A stretch of 64,000 nt of DNA from Aggregatibacter sp. 2125159857 (GCF_017798005.1 NZ_CP072548.1:1178001-1242000); one strand, 5' to 3'. Shown: positions 35,782 through 45,721, numbered from the stretch's first letter. Notes: a model not told the origin generated them from the letters alone. Translations and numbers: made by a program.

Positions 35782-36595
35782 TCTTGTCTCGTTTATCGAA
35801 TTTCGTGGCGCAGGCAAGCAGTATGACGGCAAATATGCCGTGCGCGATTTGGATTTAACCATTTATCAGGGGGAATTTTTCGTGTTAGTGGGCGGTTCGG
35901 GCAGCGGAAAATCCACTACTTTACGCATGATTAACGCGCTAATTGAACCTACCGATGGCAACGTTTATCTGCACGGCAAACGGATTAAAGACTACGACAT
36001 CCGCCAACTTCGCCACCAAATTGGTTACGTATTGCAGCAAATCGCGCTTTTTCCCACGATGACCGTAGCGGAAAATATCGAACTCATGCCTGACGTACTG
36101 GGCTGGCCGAAAGCCGAACGCAAAACGCGTGTGAATGAATTATTGGAGCTGGTGGAACTTGACCCTGCGCACTACCGCGACCGCTATCCGCACGAACTTT
36201 CCGGCGGTGAACAGCAGCGCATCGGCATTTTGCGCGCCATTGCCGCCAAGCCCCAAGTGCTGCTGATGGACGAACCGTTTTCAGCACTTGACCCGCTGGT
36301 ACGCACCGTGCTGCAAGACCAAATTGCTATGATTCACCAAAAATTTGGCACCACTATCGTTTTCGTTACCCATGATATGCAGGAAGCCGCCAAACTCGCT
36401 TGCCGTATCGGTGTAATGCATAATGGCAAACTGGTACAAATCGGCACACCTGAAGAAATCAAAAAGCAGCCGGCAAATGATTATGTGCAATCGCTGTTTT
36501 CCACCGCCGACACACCCGATGCCGAACGCATCATCCACCAATTCTTACGGTTGGATAAACAAGGACAGGAAGCGGTGAGAAGGGCGGTGTTATGA
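35771..36595 (+). CDS. ATPase of an osmoprotectant-type (OpuC/ProV) ABC transporter
   Basis: ATP-binding subunit of 274 residues: Walker A GGSGSGKST, Q-loop YVLQQIALFPTMT, signature LSGGEQQR, Walker B VLLMDEPFSALDP and H-loop VTHDMQEA. The closest family is that of glycine betaine/choline importers. The CBS domains of OpuCA-like proteins are absent; the protein ends after a short tail. It overlaps the preceding reductase gene and is followed 101 bases on by the permease/binding protein gene, with AGGCCGTCTGAA at 36602 between them. Confidence 0.88.
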   Translation: MQNNLVSFIEFRGAGKQYDGKYAVRDLDLTIYQGEFFVLVGGSGSGKSTTLRMINALIEPTDGNVYLHGKRIKDYDIRQLRHQIGYVLQQIALFPTMTVAENIELMPDVLGWPKAERKTRVNELLELVELDPAHYRDRYPHELSGGEQQRIGILRAIAAKPQVLLMDEPFSALDPLVRTVLQDQIAMIHQKFGTTIVFVTHDMQEAAKLACRIGVMHNGKLVQIGTPEEIKKQPANDYVQSLFSTADTPDAERIIHQFLRLDKQGQEAVRRAVL

Positions 36596-36601
36596 TGGTG
36601 A

Positions 36602-36613
36602 AGGCCGTCTGAA
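36602..36613 (+). repeat. neisserial uptake sequence AGGCCGTCTGAA
   Basis: A single 12-base AG-DUS in the gap between the two ABC transporter genes. It lacks an inverted partner, so it is not a terminator. Confidence 0.85.
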
Positions 36614-36696
36614 ACCTCTTTCAAGGCGCTAACACCTTGCTGTAAAGCGAACATAAACATCTATTATTCAACATACTAACTATAAAATTTAAAACT

Positions 36697-38214
36697 ATGT
36701 TCTCATCCCTAAACGTTACCCCAGCAGAACTCTGGCAAATGCTGCTTACGCATTTATGGCTTTCCGGACTGGCTTTGCTTGCGGCCGTGGCGATTGCCGT
36801 GCCCGCCGCCGTATTGTTTGCGCGCAGACAGCGGGCAGCGGAAGCGGTATTGCAGTTCACCAATATATTGCAAACCATCCCGTCTTTGGCACTGCTGGGT
36901 TTGCTGATTCCGTTTGTCGGTATCGGTTCGCCGCCCGTCTTGATTGCACTCACGCTATACGCACTGTTGCCGATTTTTCAAAATACCTATTTGGGGCTGA
37001 CCCAAATCGACCAATCGATTCAAGATGCGTACACCGCATTCGGCCTGTCGCGCTGGCAATCATTGTGGCGGATTGAGCTGCCGATGGCTTTGCCTGCCAT
37101 GATTTCAGGCATTCGCACGGCGGCGGTGCTGATTGTCGGCACGGCAACTCTGGCGGCGCTAATTGGCGCAGGCGGCTTGGGTAACCTGATTCTGCTCGGC
37201 ATTGACCGCAACAACATGACAATGACGTTTACCGGCGCATTGCTCTCCGCATTACTGGCTGTCGGCGTAAGCGGCATTATCGGGCTGTTGCAGAAATCGC
37301 GACGCAAGTTGGCGATTATTCTTGCATTGGCGGTGGGCTTCGGCGCACTCGGTATGTCGCAGATTTCATTTACACCTGCTACAAAAAACGTGGTGGTTGC
37401 CGGCAAAATGGGGAGTGAGCCGGATATTCTGATTAACATGTATAAATTATTGATTGAACGTGAGAATTCGAACGTGAAAGTCACAGTCAAACCTAATTTT
37501 GGCAAAACCACTTTCCTGTTTAACGCACTGAATAGTGGCGAAATCGACATTTATCCTGAATTCACCGGTACAGTGTTGGAAGCCTTAGTACAAGTGCCAA
37601 CTGAACAGAAGAACCGCCATCTGTCGCCAGATGAAACCTATCAACGGGGCAAACAATTATTGGCGGAACAATATCAGCTAGAGTTTCTACCACCGATGTC
37701 TTATCAGAACACTTACGCGTTGGCAGTCAAAGAAAGCTACGGTGCATCGCACCAACTGAAAACAATCAGCGACTTGAAGCAGGTAGCGCCCGATATCCGA
37801 GCAGGTTTCTCACTGGAATTTATCGACCGAGCAGACGGCTACAAAGGCATGCAGGCAGCCGGTATCACGCTAAAACATATTGTTAGCTTGGAACCAGCCT
37901 TACGCTATACGGCATTGTTGAATGACAAAATCGACCTAGTGGAAGCCTTTTCCACCGATGCAGAATTGAAACAATATCAATTGCGCCTGCTGAAAGATGA
38001 TATTTCCCTGTTTCCTGCTTATCAGGGTGCACCATTGATGAAAGCAGAATTTGCCGAGAAAAATCCTCAAATTGTGACCGCACTTAACCGACTGGCGGGA
38101 AAAATCAGCGAAGAGGAAATGAGCGAGATGAACTACCGCGTGAAAGTGCAAGGCGAAAGTGCGGAAAATGTAGCGCGGGATTATTTGGAGAAAAATGGGT
38201 TGTTAGGAAAGTAA
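36697..38214 (+). CDS. fused permease and substrate-binding protein of osmoprotectant ABC transporter
   Basis: Single chain of 505 residues. The first 205 or so are a permease with the EAA-like loop DAYTAFGLSRWQSLWRIELP and about six membrane segments. The remainder (from about residue 230) is an OpuAC-type binding domain starting VVVAGKMGSEPDILINMYKL, with GEIDIYPEFTGTVLEAL. The fusion tethers the binding domain to the membrane and is known for OpuB/OpuC relatives. With the upstream ATPase it makes a complete importer, probably for betaine, choline or carnitine. An uptake signal of Pasteurellaceae type (GACCGCACTT near 38077) lies in the 3' part. Confidence 0.88.
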   Translation: MFSSLNVTPAELWQMLLTHLWLSGLALLAAVAIAVPAAVLFARRQRAAEAVLQFTNILQTIPSLALLGLLIPFVGIGSPPVLIALTLYALLPIFQNTYLGLTQIDQSIQDAYTAFGLSRWQSLWRIELPMALPAMISGIRTAAVLIVGTATLAALIGAGGLGNLILLGIDRNNMTMTFTGALLSALLAVGVSGIIGLLQKSRRKLAIILALAVGFGALGMSQISFTPATKNVVVAGKMGSEPDILINMYKLLIERENSNVKVTVKPNFGKTTFLFNALNSGEIDIYPEFTGTVLEALVQVPTEQKNRHLSPDETYQRGKQLLAEQYQLEFLPPMSYQNTYALAVKESYGASHQLKTISDLKQVAPDIRAGFSLEFIDRADGYKGMQAAGITLKHIVSLEPALRYTALLNDKIDLVEAFSTDAELKQYQLRLLKDDISLFPAYQGAPLMKAEFAEKNPQIVTALNRLAGKISEEEMSEMNYRVKVQGESAENVARDYLEKNGLLGK

Positions 38215-38261
38215 AATTGGCAGCAGGTTACCTGAAAGCATCAGATTCTTAGGGAGATATT

Positions 38262-39215
38262 ATGAAAGCTGTAAAAATTTACCAAGCCGGCGGTCCGGAG
38301 CAACTGATTTATCAAGACGTGCCAACACCTGATATCAAAGAGGGTTGGTCACTGGTAAAAATCAAAGGCTTCGGCATCAACCATTCCGAGATTTTCACGC
38401 GCGAAGGTAAATCGCCGTCTGTCCAATTTCCGCGCATTTTGGGCATTGAATGTGTAGGCGAAGTGGCGCAAAGTTCCACGCCCGCGCTGGCGGTCGGACA
38501 AAAGGTCGTCTCTATTATGGGCGAAATGGGGCGCGCCTTTGACGGCAGCTACGCCGAATATGTGTTGCTGCCCAACGAGCAAATTTACCCCGTTCATACC
38601 GACTTGGATTGGACAACCCTTGCCGCAATTCCCGAAACCTACTACACCGCATTCGGCTCATTGCAGCAGCTTCGTATCGCGCCGCAAGATCGTGTGCTGG
38701 TGCGTGGTGCAGGCAGCGGCGTGGGCGTGGCGTTTGCCCAGTTGCTTAAAGCGCAGTTTCCGCACATTGTGCTGAATGGTTCAACGCGTAATCCTGCCAA
38801 AGCGGCCCGTTTGCAGGCGGTCGGATTTGACGAAGTGATTACCGAAGCGGGCGGCAAACTGAAAACTGACCAAAGCTACGACAAAATTCTGGAATTGGTA
38901 GGGCCGGCAACCCTGCGCGATTCCTTCTCCCACATCAACGAGCATGGCATCGTCTGCAATACGGGGCAACTCGGCAATTTGTGGTACGTGAATGATTTCG
39001 ATCCGATTATCGAACTCAAAAACAACAGCTATCTCACCGCCTTTTATTCGGGCAATGTGTCGCAAGCCAAGCTGGATGCGATGTTTGACTATATCCGGCG
39101 GTTTGATGTGAAAATCTTAATTGAACGCGTGTTTTCATTGGAACAAGTTCCCGAAGCCCACAGCTTTTTGCAAAGCGCGGCCGGATTTGGGAAAGTAGTG
39201 GTGGTCAATGAATAG
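38262..39215 (+). CDS. zinc-independent medium-chain dehydrogenase/quinone reductase
   Basis: MDR-family protein of 317 residues: GFGINHSEIFTREGKSP, ILGIECVGEVAQ, the NAD(P) motif VRGAGSGVGVAFAQLLKA near residue 150, and a C-terminus ending FGKVVVVNE. GGGAG stands upstream of the ATG. Likely an NAD(P)H-dependent reductase of quinones or enones. It follows the ABC transporter by 47 bases. GC-rich codons suggest neisserial origin; it is the last clearly foreign gene of the segment. Confidence 0.85.
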   Translation: MKAVKIYQAGGPEQLIYQDVPTPDIKEGWSLVKIKGFGINHSEIFTREGKSPSVQFPRILGIECVGEVAQSSTPALAVGQKVVSIMGEMGRAFDGSYAEYVLLPNEQIYPVHTDLDWTTLAAIPETYYTAFGSLQQLRIAPQDRVLVRGAGSGVGVAFAQLLKAQFPHIVLNGSTRNPAKAARLQAVGFDEVITEAGGKLKTDQSYDKILELVGPATLRDSFSHINEHGIVCNTGQLGNLWYVNDFDPIIELKNNSYLTAFYSGNVSQAKLDAMFDYIRRFDVKILIERVFSLEQVPEAHSFLQSAAGFGKVVVVNE

Positions 39216-39344
39216 GCCTATCTAAAATTCCATCAAATCAAATTTTTAGGCATAGATTTATACAGCTGTTTGCTATTAGGGATAGCCAAGCGGTAAAGTT
39301 TTGAAGAAGATTTACAAAAATTCTTTGAAATTTGATCACTCTTT

Positions 39345-39640
39345 CACGATTTCGTGCGTAGCGTGCAACTTGTTGCACGAATAATTAACCTCGATGTGTA
39401 ATTCATGATTTCATGCGTAGCGTGCATCTTGATGCACGACCAAATTACACACGGAACGTTATTTCACCCTTTCGGGTATTCACGATTTCGTGCAACAAGT
39501 TGCACGCTACGATTTACTAAAATGGTGATATGAAAATAAACAGGGTTACCAGTTTTCATAATCCCCTTGAGGAGCTTGTGAAGTATAAGTCCTTATAGGA
39601 GAGCCTAAAAACTGCACGTTTTACGTGCGGATTGTTATTT
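39345..39640. repeat. palindromic repeat cluster, copy B
   Basis: Contains CGTGCAACTTGTTGCACG (about 39362), CGTGCATCTTGATGCACG (about 39423) and CGTGCAACAAGTTGCACG (about 39489), then the tail AGCTTGTGAAGTATAAG and a final hairpin GCACGTTTTACGTGC (39614-39628). The same order is found at 43.3-43.58 kb and 48.6-48.94 kb. Upstream (39216-39344) only a degenerate uptake-signal hairpin is seen. Confidence 0.75.
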
Positions 39641-39770
39641 TGTCGTAAAGCCAAAAAATATTCATTATTTTCTATCAGTAAAAAATGTTGTTCATAAAGT
39701 GCGGTTTATTGCTTAATCATTTATCCGTACAATCTGCCTCATCAGATATTAAGGAGGCAACGATGAAAAA

Positions 39771-40547
39771 ATGCCTGTATTGTTTGTCGGGCATGGCAGT
39801 CCGATGAATGTGTTGGATAAGGAAAATCCCTTCAATCAAAATTTCAGCCTGATTACGCAAAAGTTTGCCAAACCAAAAGCTATTTTGATGATTTCGGCGC
39901 ATTGGTACAGCAGTAGTTTGCAAGTGACATCGGGTGAACGCCCTGAAATGATTTATGATTTTTACGGCTTTCCTGAAGAACTCAGCCAGGTGCAATATCC
40001 CGCGCCCGGTTCGCCTGAGTTGGCGGAACAAGTGCGGTCGTTATTGCAGCCGGAAAATGTGGAGCTGAACCCGACGCGCGGTTTTGATCATGGCGCATGG
40101 GCGGTGTTGAAGTTTCTCTATCCCGATGCTGATATCCCTGTGGTACAACTCAGTCTTAACCGCTTACAACCGGCACAGTGGCATTTCAATTTAGCGAAAA
40201 AGTTGTCTGTTTTACGCGAACAAGGCGTGTTGATTATCGGCAGCGGCAACATTGTGCATAATCTGAGAGCCATAAGCTGGGAACATATAGATCAAATCGG
40301 TGCGGGATACGACTGGGCGTATGCGTTCCGTGATCGCATTAATCACGCCATGACCACGCAAAATAACGATGAATTGGTGCATTATGAGCAATTTGGCGAA
40401 GGTCCGGCACTTTCCGTACCCACACCTGATCACTATTTGCCCCTCTTGTATGTGGCGGCACTACGAGAGCCGGATGAAAAAGTGGCATTCTTCAATGACA
40501 ATTTGATTGCCGGTTCATTGAGTATGACCTCTGTGTTGGTGGGTTAA
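39771..40547 (+). CDS. LigB-family extradiol dioxygenase (YgiD-like)
   Basis: 258 residues matching 4,5-DOPA dioxygenase YgiD: metal ligands in VGHGSPMN near the start and ISAHWYSS, then TRGFDHGAWAVL and GSGNIVHNLRA. Zinc-dependent ring cleavage of catechols is the family reaction; the natural substrate is unknown. Only the short A6 run separates a well-placed ATG at 39763 (AAGGAGG five bases upstream) from this frame. One extra A would give MKKMPVLFVGHG. As read, translation must begin at ATG 39771, 13 bases from the ribosome-binding site. Confidence 0.85.
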   Translation: MPVLFVGHGSPMNVLDKENPFNQNFSLITQKFAKPKAILMISAHWYSSSLQVTSGERPEMIYDFYGFPEELSQVQYPAPGSPELAEQVRSLLQPENVELNPTRGFDHGAWAVLKFLYPDADIPVVQLSLNRLQPAQWHFNLAKKLSVLREQGVLIIGSGNIVHNLRAISWEHIDQIGAGYDWAYAFRDRINHAMTTQNNDELVHYEQFGEGPALSVPTPDHYLPLLYVAALREPDEKVAFFNDNLIAGSLSMTSVLVG

Positions 40548-40713
40548 AATGAACGCAACACTTTATGTTGAAATCTATAAATTGGTGTTGTAATGGGGCG
40601 GGGTGGTGGCGAGCATTTCGCTTTCAGTTGCCGAGTTTGAGGCACCGTTCACGCATGGATCCGCCCGGTAAAATAATAAGAAAGGTGACAACAATTACGT
40701 TATGTTCTGAAAA

Positions 40714-41043
40714 TTAGTGATTCGTTGTTGAAAATAGATTAATCACCAGCACGCCGGAAATAATTAGGGCAATTCCTAACATAGCGGGCATATCGAGTTT
40801 TTGTCCAAAGGCAAAATAGGCAACCATCGCTGTCAAAATGATCCCCACGCCGCACCAAACGGCATAGACCAAGCCGACAGGCAGGCTGCGGAAGACGATG
40901 GAGACCAAATAAAACGATAAGGCATAAATCAATAACGCACTTATGGTAGGAAGTGGTTTGGTAAAACCATCGCTTAATTTCAGCAAATTGGTGGCGATGA
41001 CTTCTAAGCCGATCGATCCACCCAGTAAAAGCCAAGGATTCAT
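40714..41043 (-). CDS. small multidrug resistance (SMR) family transporter
   Basis: Four-helix inner-membrane exporter of 109 residues. The essential membrane glutamate is E14 in GGSIGLEVIATNLLK, and the pattern SLPVGLVYAVWCGVGI fits the EmrE/Smr quaternary cation subgroup. ATG 41043 has GGAGAG upstream. It stands alone. Dual-topology antiport of cationic drugs or guanidinium-like compounds with protons is the family activity; its specificity is unknown. Confidence 0.9.
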   Translation of the reverse strand: MNPWLLLGGSIGLEVIATNLLKLSDGFTKPLPTISALLIYALSFYLVSIVFRSLPVGLVYAVWCGVGIILTAMVAYFAFGQKLDMPAMLGIALIISGVLVINLFSTTNH

Positions 41044-41281
41044 ATTTTCTCTCCGTTTGTAAAATCTTTCTAAAAAATGACCGCACTTTAGAATGCGATT
41101 GAACCATTCATGAAAAAACGACAATTTTGAGCGGAATATAGCAAATTTGCATTACGCCGTCGCAATTCTTTTTTAGATAGGGTTTTTAAATTGATTTGAT
41201 AGTTTTTAATCGGTAAAACCTTTCTGTATTATGCTTGGCGATATTTACTTCAAGCTAATACTATTTATTAAGGAGTTTTCT

Positions 41282-42808
41282 ATGAGTGCTAAATGCCCTT
41301 TTTCTCATCTAACCAGCACGCCTTTAACAATGGGTAACGGCGCGCCTGTTGCCGATAACCAAAACAGTTTAACTGCCGGCCCACGTGGTCCGTTACTTGC
41401 GCAGGATTTATGGCTAAATGAAAAATTAGCGGATTTTGTGCGTGAAGTGATTCCGGAGCGTCGTATGCATGCGAAAGGTTCCGGTGCATTCGGGACGTTT
41501 ACTGTGACGCACGATATTACTCAATACACCCGCGCAAAAATTTTCAGCGAAGTCGGCAAAAAAACGGAAATGTTTGCACGCTTTACGACCGTTGCCGGTG
41601 AACGTGGTGCTGCGGATGCAGAACGTGATATTCGTGGTTTTGCTTTAAAATTCTATACCGAAGAAGGGAACTGGGATTTAGTGGGGAATAATACGCCAGT
41701 ATTTTTCTTGCGCGATCCGCGTAAATTTCCTGATTTAAATAAAGCGGTAAAACGCGATCCTCGCACGAATATGCGTTCTGCCACCAACAACTGGGACTTT
41801 TGGACATTATTGCCTGAGGCATTGCACCAAGTCACCATTGTTATGAGTGATCGCGGGATTCCGGCAAGCTATCGCCATATGCACGGTTTCGGTTCACATA
41901 CTTACAGTTTCTGGAACGAAGCAGGCGAACGTTTTTGGGTGAAATTCCACTTCCGTACGCAACAAGGCATTAAAAACTTAACCGATGCAGAAGCGGCTGC
42001 CGTTATCGCAAATGACCGTGAAAGTCATCAACGCGATCTGTATGAAGCGATTGAACGGGGTGATTTCCCGAAATGGACGTTATACGTACAAATCATGCCG
42101 GAAGCCGATGCGGAAAAAGTGCCTTACCACCCATTCGATTTAACCAAAGTATGGCCGAAAAAAGACTATCCATTAATTGAAGTAGGGGAGTTTGAACTTA
42201 ACCGCAATCCGGAAAACTTCTTTGCTGATGTGGAACAATCTGCCTTTGCACCGAGTAACTTAGTGCCGGGGATCGGTGCAAGCCCGGATAAAATGTTGCA
42301 AGCGCGTCTATTCAACTATGCGGATGCACAACGTTATCGTTTAGGGGTGAACTACCGTCAAATTCCGGTCAATCGTCCACGTTGTCCGGTGCATAGCAAC
42401 CAACGTGATGGTTTCGGTCGTGTGGACGGTAACTACGGTAGTTTACCGCACTATGAACCGAATAGTTTTCAACAGTGGCAACAACAACCGGATTTCGCCG
42501 AACCACCACTTCGTATTAATGGCGATGCGGCGCACTGGGATTTCCGTCATGATGATGACGACTACTTTAGCCAACCGCGTGCATTATTTAACCTCATGAA
42601 TTCGGCGCAAAAGCAAGCGTTATTCAACAATACGGCTGCCGCGATGGGGGATGCACCTGATTTCATCAAATATCGTCATATTCGTAACTGTCATTGGTGT
42701 GATCCGGCCTATGGTGAAGGAGTTGCGAAAGCCTTGGGCTTAACCGTGGAAGATGCGTTAAACGCGCGTGAAGTGGATCCGGCATTAGGTCAACCGGGGC
42801 TATTGTAA
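41282..42808 (+). CDS. katA: monofunctional heme catalase
   Basis: Small-subunit clade catalase (508 residues), cytoplasmic, converting hydrogen peroxide to water and oxygen; orthologue of H. influenzae hktE. Catalytic histidine region [15 protein letters not shown], distal asparagine region [13 protein letters not shown] and proximal heme tyrosine in [14 protein letters not shown] are all intact. AAGGAG stands seven bases before ATG 41282; an in-frame ATG at 41231 has no ribosome-binding site. A USS-pair terminator follows. Presence of an intact catalase may help identify the species. Confidence 0.96.
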   Translation: MSAKCPFSHLTSTPLTMGNGAPVADNQNSLTAGPRGPLLAQDLWLNEKLADFVREVIPERRMHAKGSGAFGTFTVTHDITQYTRAKIFSEVGKKTEMFARFTTVAGERGAADAERDIRGFALKFYTEEGNWDLVGNNTPVFFLRDPRKFPDLNKAVKRDPRTNMRSATNNWDFWTLLPEALHQVTIVMSDRGIPASYRHMHGFGSHTYSFWNEAGERFWVKFHFRTQQGIKNLTDAEAAAVIANDRESHQRDLYEAIERGDFPKWTLYVQIMPEADAEKVPYHPFDLTKVWPKKDYPLIEVGEFELNRNPENFFADVEQSAFAPSNLVPGIGASPDKMLQARLFNYADAQRYRLGVNYRQIPVNRPRCPVHSNQRDGFGRVDGNYGSLPHYEPNSFQQWQQQPDFAEPPLRINGDAAHWDFRHDDDDYFSQPRALFNLMNSAQKQALFNNTAAAMGDAPDFIKYRHIRNCHWCDPAYGEGVAKALGLTVEDALNAREVDPALGQPGLL

Positions 42809-42846
42809 TCTGCGATACCGTACACAATAAAAAACATCTGAAAATC

Positions 42847-42885
42847 TGACCGCACTTTTGACTGTAATGCAAAAAAGTGCGGTCA
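42847..42885 (+). terminator. uptake-signal-pair terminator after katA
   Basis: TGACCGCACTTTT and AAAAGTGCGGTCA form a 13-bp stem, 39 bases after the katA stop. Confidence 0.85.
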
Positions 42886-42904
42886 TTGTTATATGATCGT
42901 CAGC

Positions 42905-43549
42905 TTTTCGCGGACGTTTATTAACCTCAATGCGTAATTCACGATTTCGTAGCGTGCAACTTGTTGCACGAATGAATTAACCTCAATGCGTAAATTTATG
43001 ATGTCGTAGCGTGCATCTTGATGCACGACTAAATCACGCAGGGAACGTTATTTAAACCCTTTTAGGTCTTCACGATTTCGTGCAACAAGTTGCACGCTAC
43101 AATTCAATAAAAAATAGACAAGACTGCCAGTTTTCACAAGCTCCTTTAGCACGAATGATTAACCTCAATGCGTAATTCACGATGTCGTAGCGTGCATCTT
43201 GATGCACGACCAAATCACGCAGGAAACGTTATTTAACTCTTTTGGGCATTCACGATTTCGTGCAACAAGTTGCACGCTACGATTCACTAAAAAATAGACA
43301 CGGTTGTCAGTTTTCACAAGCTCCTTTAGCACGAATGATTAACCTAAATGAGTAATTTATGATGTCGTAGCGTGCATCTTGATGCACGACCAAATCACGC
43401 AGGGAACGTTATTTAACTCTTTTGTGCATTCATGATTTCGTGCAACAAGTTGCACGTTACGATTCACTAAAAAATAGACACAGTTGCCAGTTTTCACAAG
43501 CCCCTTGAGGAGCTTGTGAAGTAGAGGGGCTTAGCTTAATAGGGGAATT
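42905..43549. repeat. tandem array of about three palindromic repeat units, cluster C
   Basis: Units start at about 42950, 43148 and 43328, spaced close to 180 bases. Each has CGTGCATCTTGATGCACG, an ACGTTATTTAA segment, CGTGCAACAAGTTGCACG and the tail AAAAATAGACACGGTTG / AGTTTTCACAAGC. The copies differ by a few bases. This fills the 770-base gap between katA and bamC; no gene is seen in it. Confidence 0.8.
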
Positions 43550-43577
43550 TAAAAACCGCACGTTTTACGTGCGGATT
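43550..43577 (-). terminator. terminator at the end of repeat cluster C, after bamC
   Basis: CCGCACG and CGTGCGG (43556-43574) form a stem; on the minus strand it is followed by Ts. It lies directly after the bamC stop. The same hairpin ends clusters B and D. Confidence 0.75.
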
Positions 43578-43578
43578 G

Positions 43579-44589
43579 TTATTGATTGAGTAAACGTTGG
43601 AGTGATTGATAAATAATTTGCGCTTGCTCATTTGCCAGTGCTGATTTTTTTTCTTCTGAAATCACGACCGCACTTTGTTGTTTATTCAACGCGGCAAGTT
43701 GCATTTGATAGCTGCCTTTGCCTAGATTCGGTAATGCTTGCGAACTAATTTGCTGCCAGGCTTTTTGCGATAATGGTTTGTAATAAAGCTCTCGAATCCC
43801 GCGGGCGCTCATGTCTTTTTTGATTTCAAACCCAAGTTTTGGGAGTGTTTCGCCTAATTTTTCCCACGCAGCATCAAACGGTGCAGACAGAATGAGTGCG
43901 GTTCTGCCATTGGTATCCGTTGCGATATGCGAGGCGATAGGCGCAGTGGTGGATGCACTCAGATCCTGTTGTTGTTTTTGGTAGGCGGCATTTAATTCGC
44001 CGATAAGTTGATTTAGGCGATCAGAGGCATACCGTTGTTTATCCGTAATGGAAGGCGTGTAAATGGTCTCATTGCGTTTCATTTGCAAAACAGAAACCAT
44101 CAATGCTGCGGCTTGTTCCGTATCGACTTCTTCAATTTGATAGCGAATTTGCGTGTTTTTCAAATCATCGCTTCGCCCGGTGGCAGCCCAATCAGTGAGC
44201 AGTTTTCCATTCTCTCGTGTGTATTGGATATTTTGCTCTTTGAGTAGGCGTTCAATTTGTTTTAAATTGTAAATTTTTTGCTGATCTGACGTATAGGCAA
44301 TAAGCGCGCGTTCGCCATCAAATCGTGTAATGGAGTCATGAATGATGGCTAAAGGAATAGAAGGTGGGCGAATATCGACCTTATCATCTTTGTTCACTTT
44401 AATCTGTGGCAATTGATATTCTGTGCTGGCAGTCGGTAACTTGACACCGCCGCTGGCAAGCGGATTAAGGCGAGGCAAGTCCACATTGGATTTTTGGTAG
44501 GTATCTCCAGCTTGTTGTTTGCTTTCATTGCTTGCAGAGCAGGCGGTTAGCGTAGAAATCACGGCAACCGTTAATAGCCATTTTTTCAT
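43579..44589 (-). CDS. bamC: outer membrane assembly lipoprotein BamC (NlpB)
   Basis: Lipoprotein component of the BAM complex that inserts outer membrane proteins. The 336-residue precursor has the lipobox LTAC at residues 14-17, the unstructured N-terminal stretch that contacts BamD (VDLPRLNPLASGGVKLP), and two helix-grip domains. It follows dapA with a 100-base gap, the dapA-nlpB order known from E. coli. Length is normal. Confidence 0.93.
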   Translation of the reverse strand: MKKWLLTVAVISTLTACSASNESKQQAGDTYQKSNVDLPRLNPLASGGVKLPTASTEYQLPQIKVNKDDKVDIRPPSIPLAIIHDSITRFDGERALIAYTSDQQKIYNLKQIERLLKEQNIQYTRENGKLLTDWAATGRSDDLKNTQIRYQIEEVDTEQAAALMVSVLQMKRNETIYTPSITDKQRYASDRLNQLIGELNAAYQKQQQDLSASTTAPIASHIATDTNGRTALILSAPFDAAWEKLGETLPKLGFEIKKDMSARGIRELYYKPLSQKAWQQISSQALPNLGKGSYQMQLAALNKQQSAVVISEEKKSALANEQAQIIYQSLQRLLNQ

Positions 44590-44654
44590 AAATTATCCTT
44601 GATTATGACAACTGAAAAGTTAAACGTCTGTTTTGGACAGATAAATCATAAAGG

Positions 44655-44683
44655 CGTTCAAGGCCTGATGACGGCCTTGAGCG
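44655..44683 (-). terminator. hairpin between dapA and bamC
   Basis: CGTTCAAGGCC (44655-44665) and GGCCTTGAGCG (44673-44683) form a GC-rich stem without a strong T run. It may attenuate read-through from dapA into bamC rather than stop it. Confidence 0.5.
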
Positions 44684-44689
44684 TATATT

Positions 44690-45583
44690 TTAGCGTAATC
44701 CGGCAAAGTTTAATGCATCTAACACAACAGGTTGGGCGGATTCACTGAGTAGGGTAAGTGGCAAACGCAATGTTGGATCGGCAATCAGACCCAGTTTATA
44801 GCATGCCCATTTCACCGGAATTGGGTTGGATTCAATAAATAAGTTTTTGTGTAACGGCATTAAACGTTGGTTAATGGTTTCTGCTTCGCTAAATTGACCT
44901 TGGCGGGCTAAGCGACACATTTCAGCCATGGCTTTTGGCGCAACGTTAGAGGTAACGGAAATCACCCCTTCTGCCCCTAATTTCATGGCTTCTAAACAGG
45001 AAGCGTCATCGCCACTAAAGACGAAGAAATCTTTTCCGGCAAGTTGTTTAATCTTTTGCACGCGGCTAATGTCGCCGGTTGCTTCTTTGATGCCAATGAT
45101 ATTCGGAATGGCGGACAATCGCCCCACGGTTTCAGGGAGCAAGTCGCTGCCGGTTCTGCCGGGAACGTTATAAAGAATTTGAGGAATATCTGTGCATTCC
45201 GCAATGGCTTTGAAGTGTTGATACATTCCTTCTTGCGTCGGTTTGTTGTAGTAAGGCACGACGGATAAACACCCTACGATGCCACTGTTATTTAATAATT
45301 TCGTCATGGTCACAGCTTCGCTGGTGGCGTTGGCACCGGTGCCTGCAATAACCGGAATTCGGCCGGCAGCAAATTCAACTGTTTTTAAGATCACTTTAAC
45401 ATTTTCTTCAATGCTTAATGTCGCTGATTCACCGGTGGTTCCCACAGAAACGATAGCATCCGTACCGGCTTGAACGTGATATTCAACCAGTTGTTTTAAG
45501 TTTTCAAAATCCACTTCGCCATGATTATTCATTGGTGTGACCAAGGCAACGATACTGCCTTGCAGTAAAGGCGCATTTGACAT
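44690..45583 (-). CDS. dapA: 4-hydroxy-tetrahydrodipicolinate synthase
   Basis: Condenses pyruvate and aspartate semialdehyde in lysine/diaminopimelate synthesis. The 297-residue protein has the catalytic tyrosine in LYNVPGRTG and the Schiff-base lysine in GIKEATGD, with GTTGESATL near the N-terminus. GGAGGC lies upstream. dapB, the next enzyme of the pathway, is at 52.4 kb in this window. Confidence 0.97.
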   Translation of the reverse strand: MSNAPLLQGSIVALVTPMNNHGEVDFENLKQLVEYHVQAGTDAIVSVGTTGESATLSIEENVKVILKTVEFAAGRIPVIAGTGANATSEAVTMTKLLNNSGIVGCLSVVPYYNKPTQEGMYQHFKAIAECTDIPQILYNVPGRTGSDLLPETVGRLSAIPNIIGIKEATGDISRVQKIKQLAGKDFFVFSGDDASCLEAMKLGAEGVISVTSNVAPKAMAEMCRLARQGQFSEAETINQRLMPLHKNLFIESNPIPVKWACYKLGLIADPTLRLPLTLLSESAQPVVLDALNFAGLR

Positions 45584-45721
45584 AAAAGCCTCCGATTATT
45601 GTTATTCTATTATGCTAATTAAGTATGAAAGATGAGGGTTGCTTGCTAAGGTTCGCTTAAGATCGCTAAAATAGCCATAATTTGCAAGCAATTTTTTTAT
45701 TTTTTAGAGGAGTTAACCTAG

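Noticed and set aside
42905..43560. Regularly spaced palindromes resembling a CRISPR array
   Set aside because: The spacing is about 60-100 bases within units of about 180, the intervening DNA is itself repeated rather than unique, and no cas gene is near.
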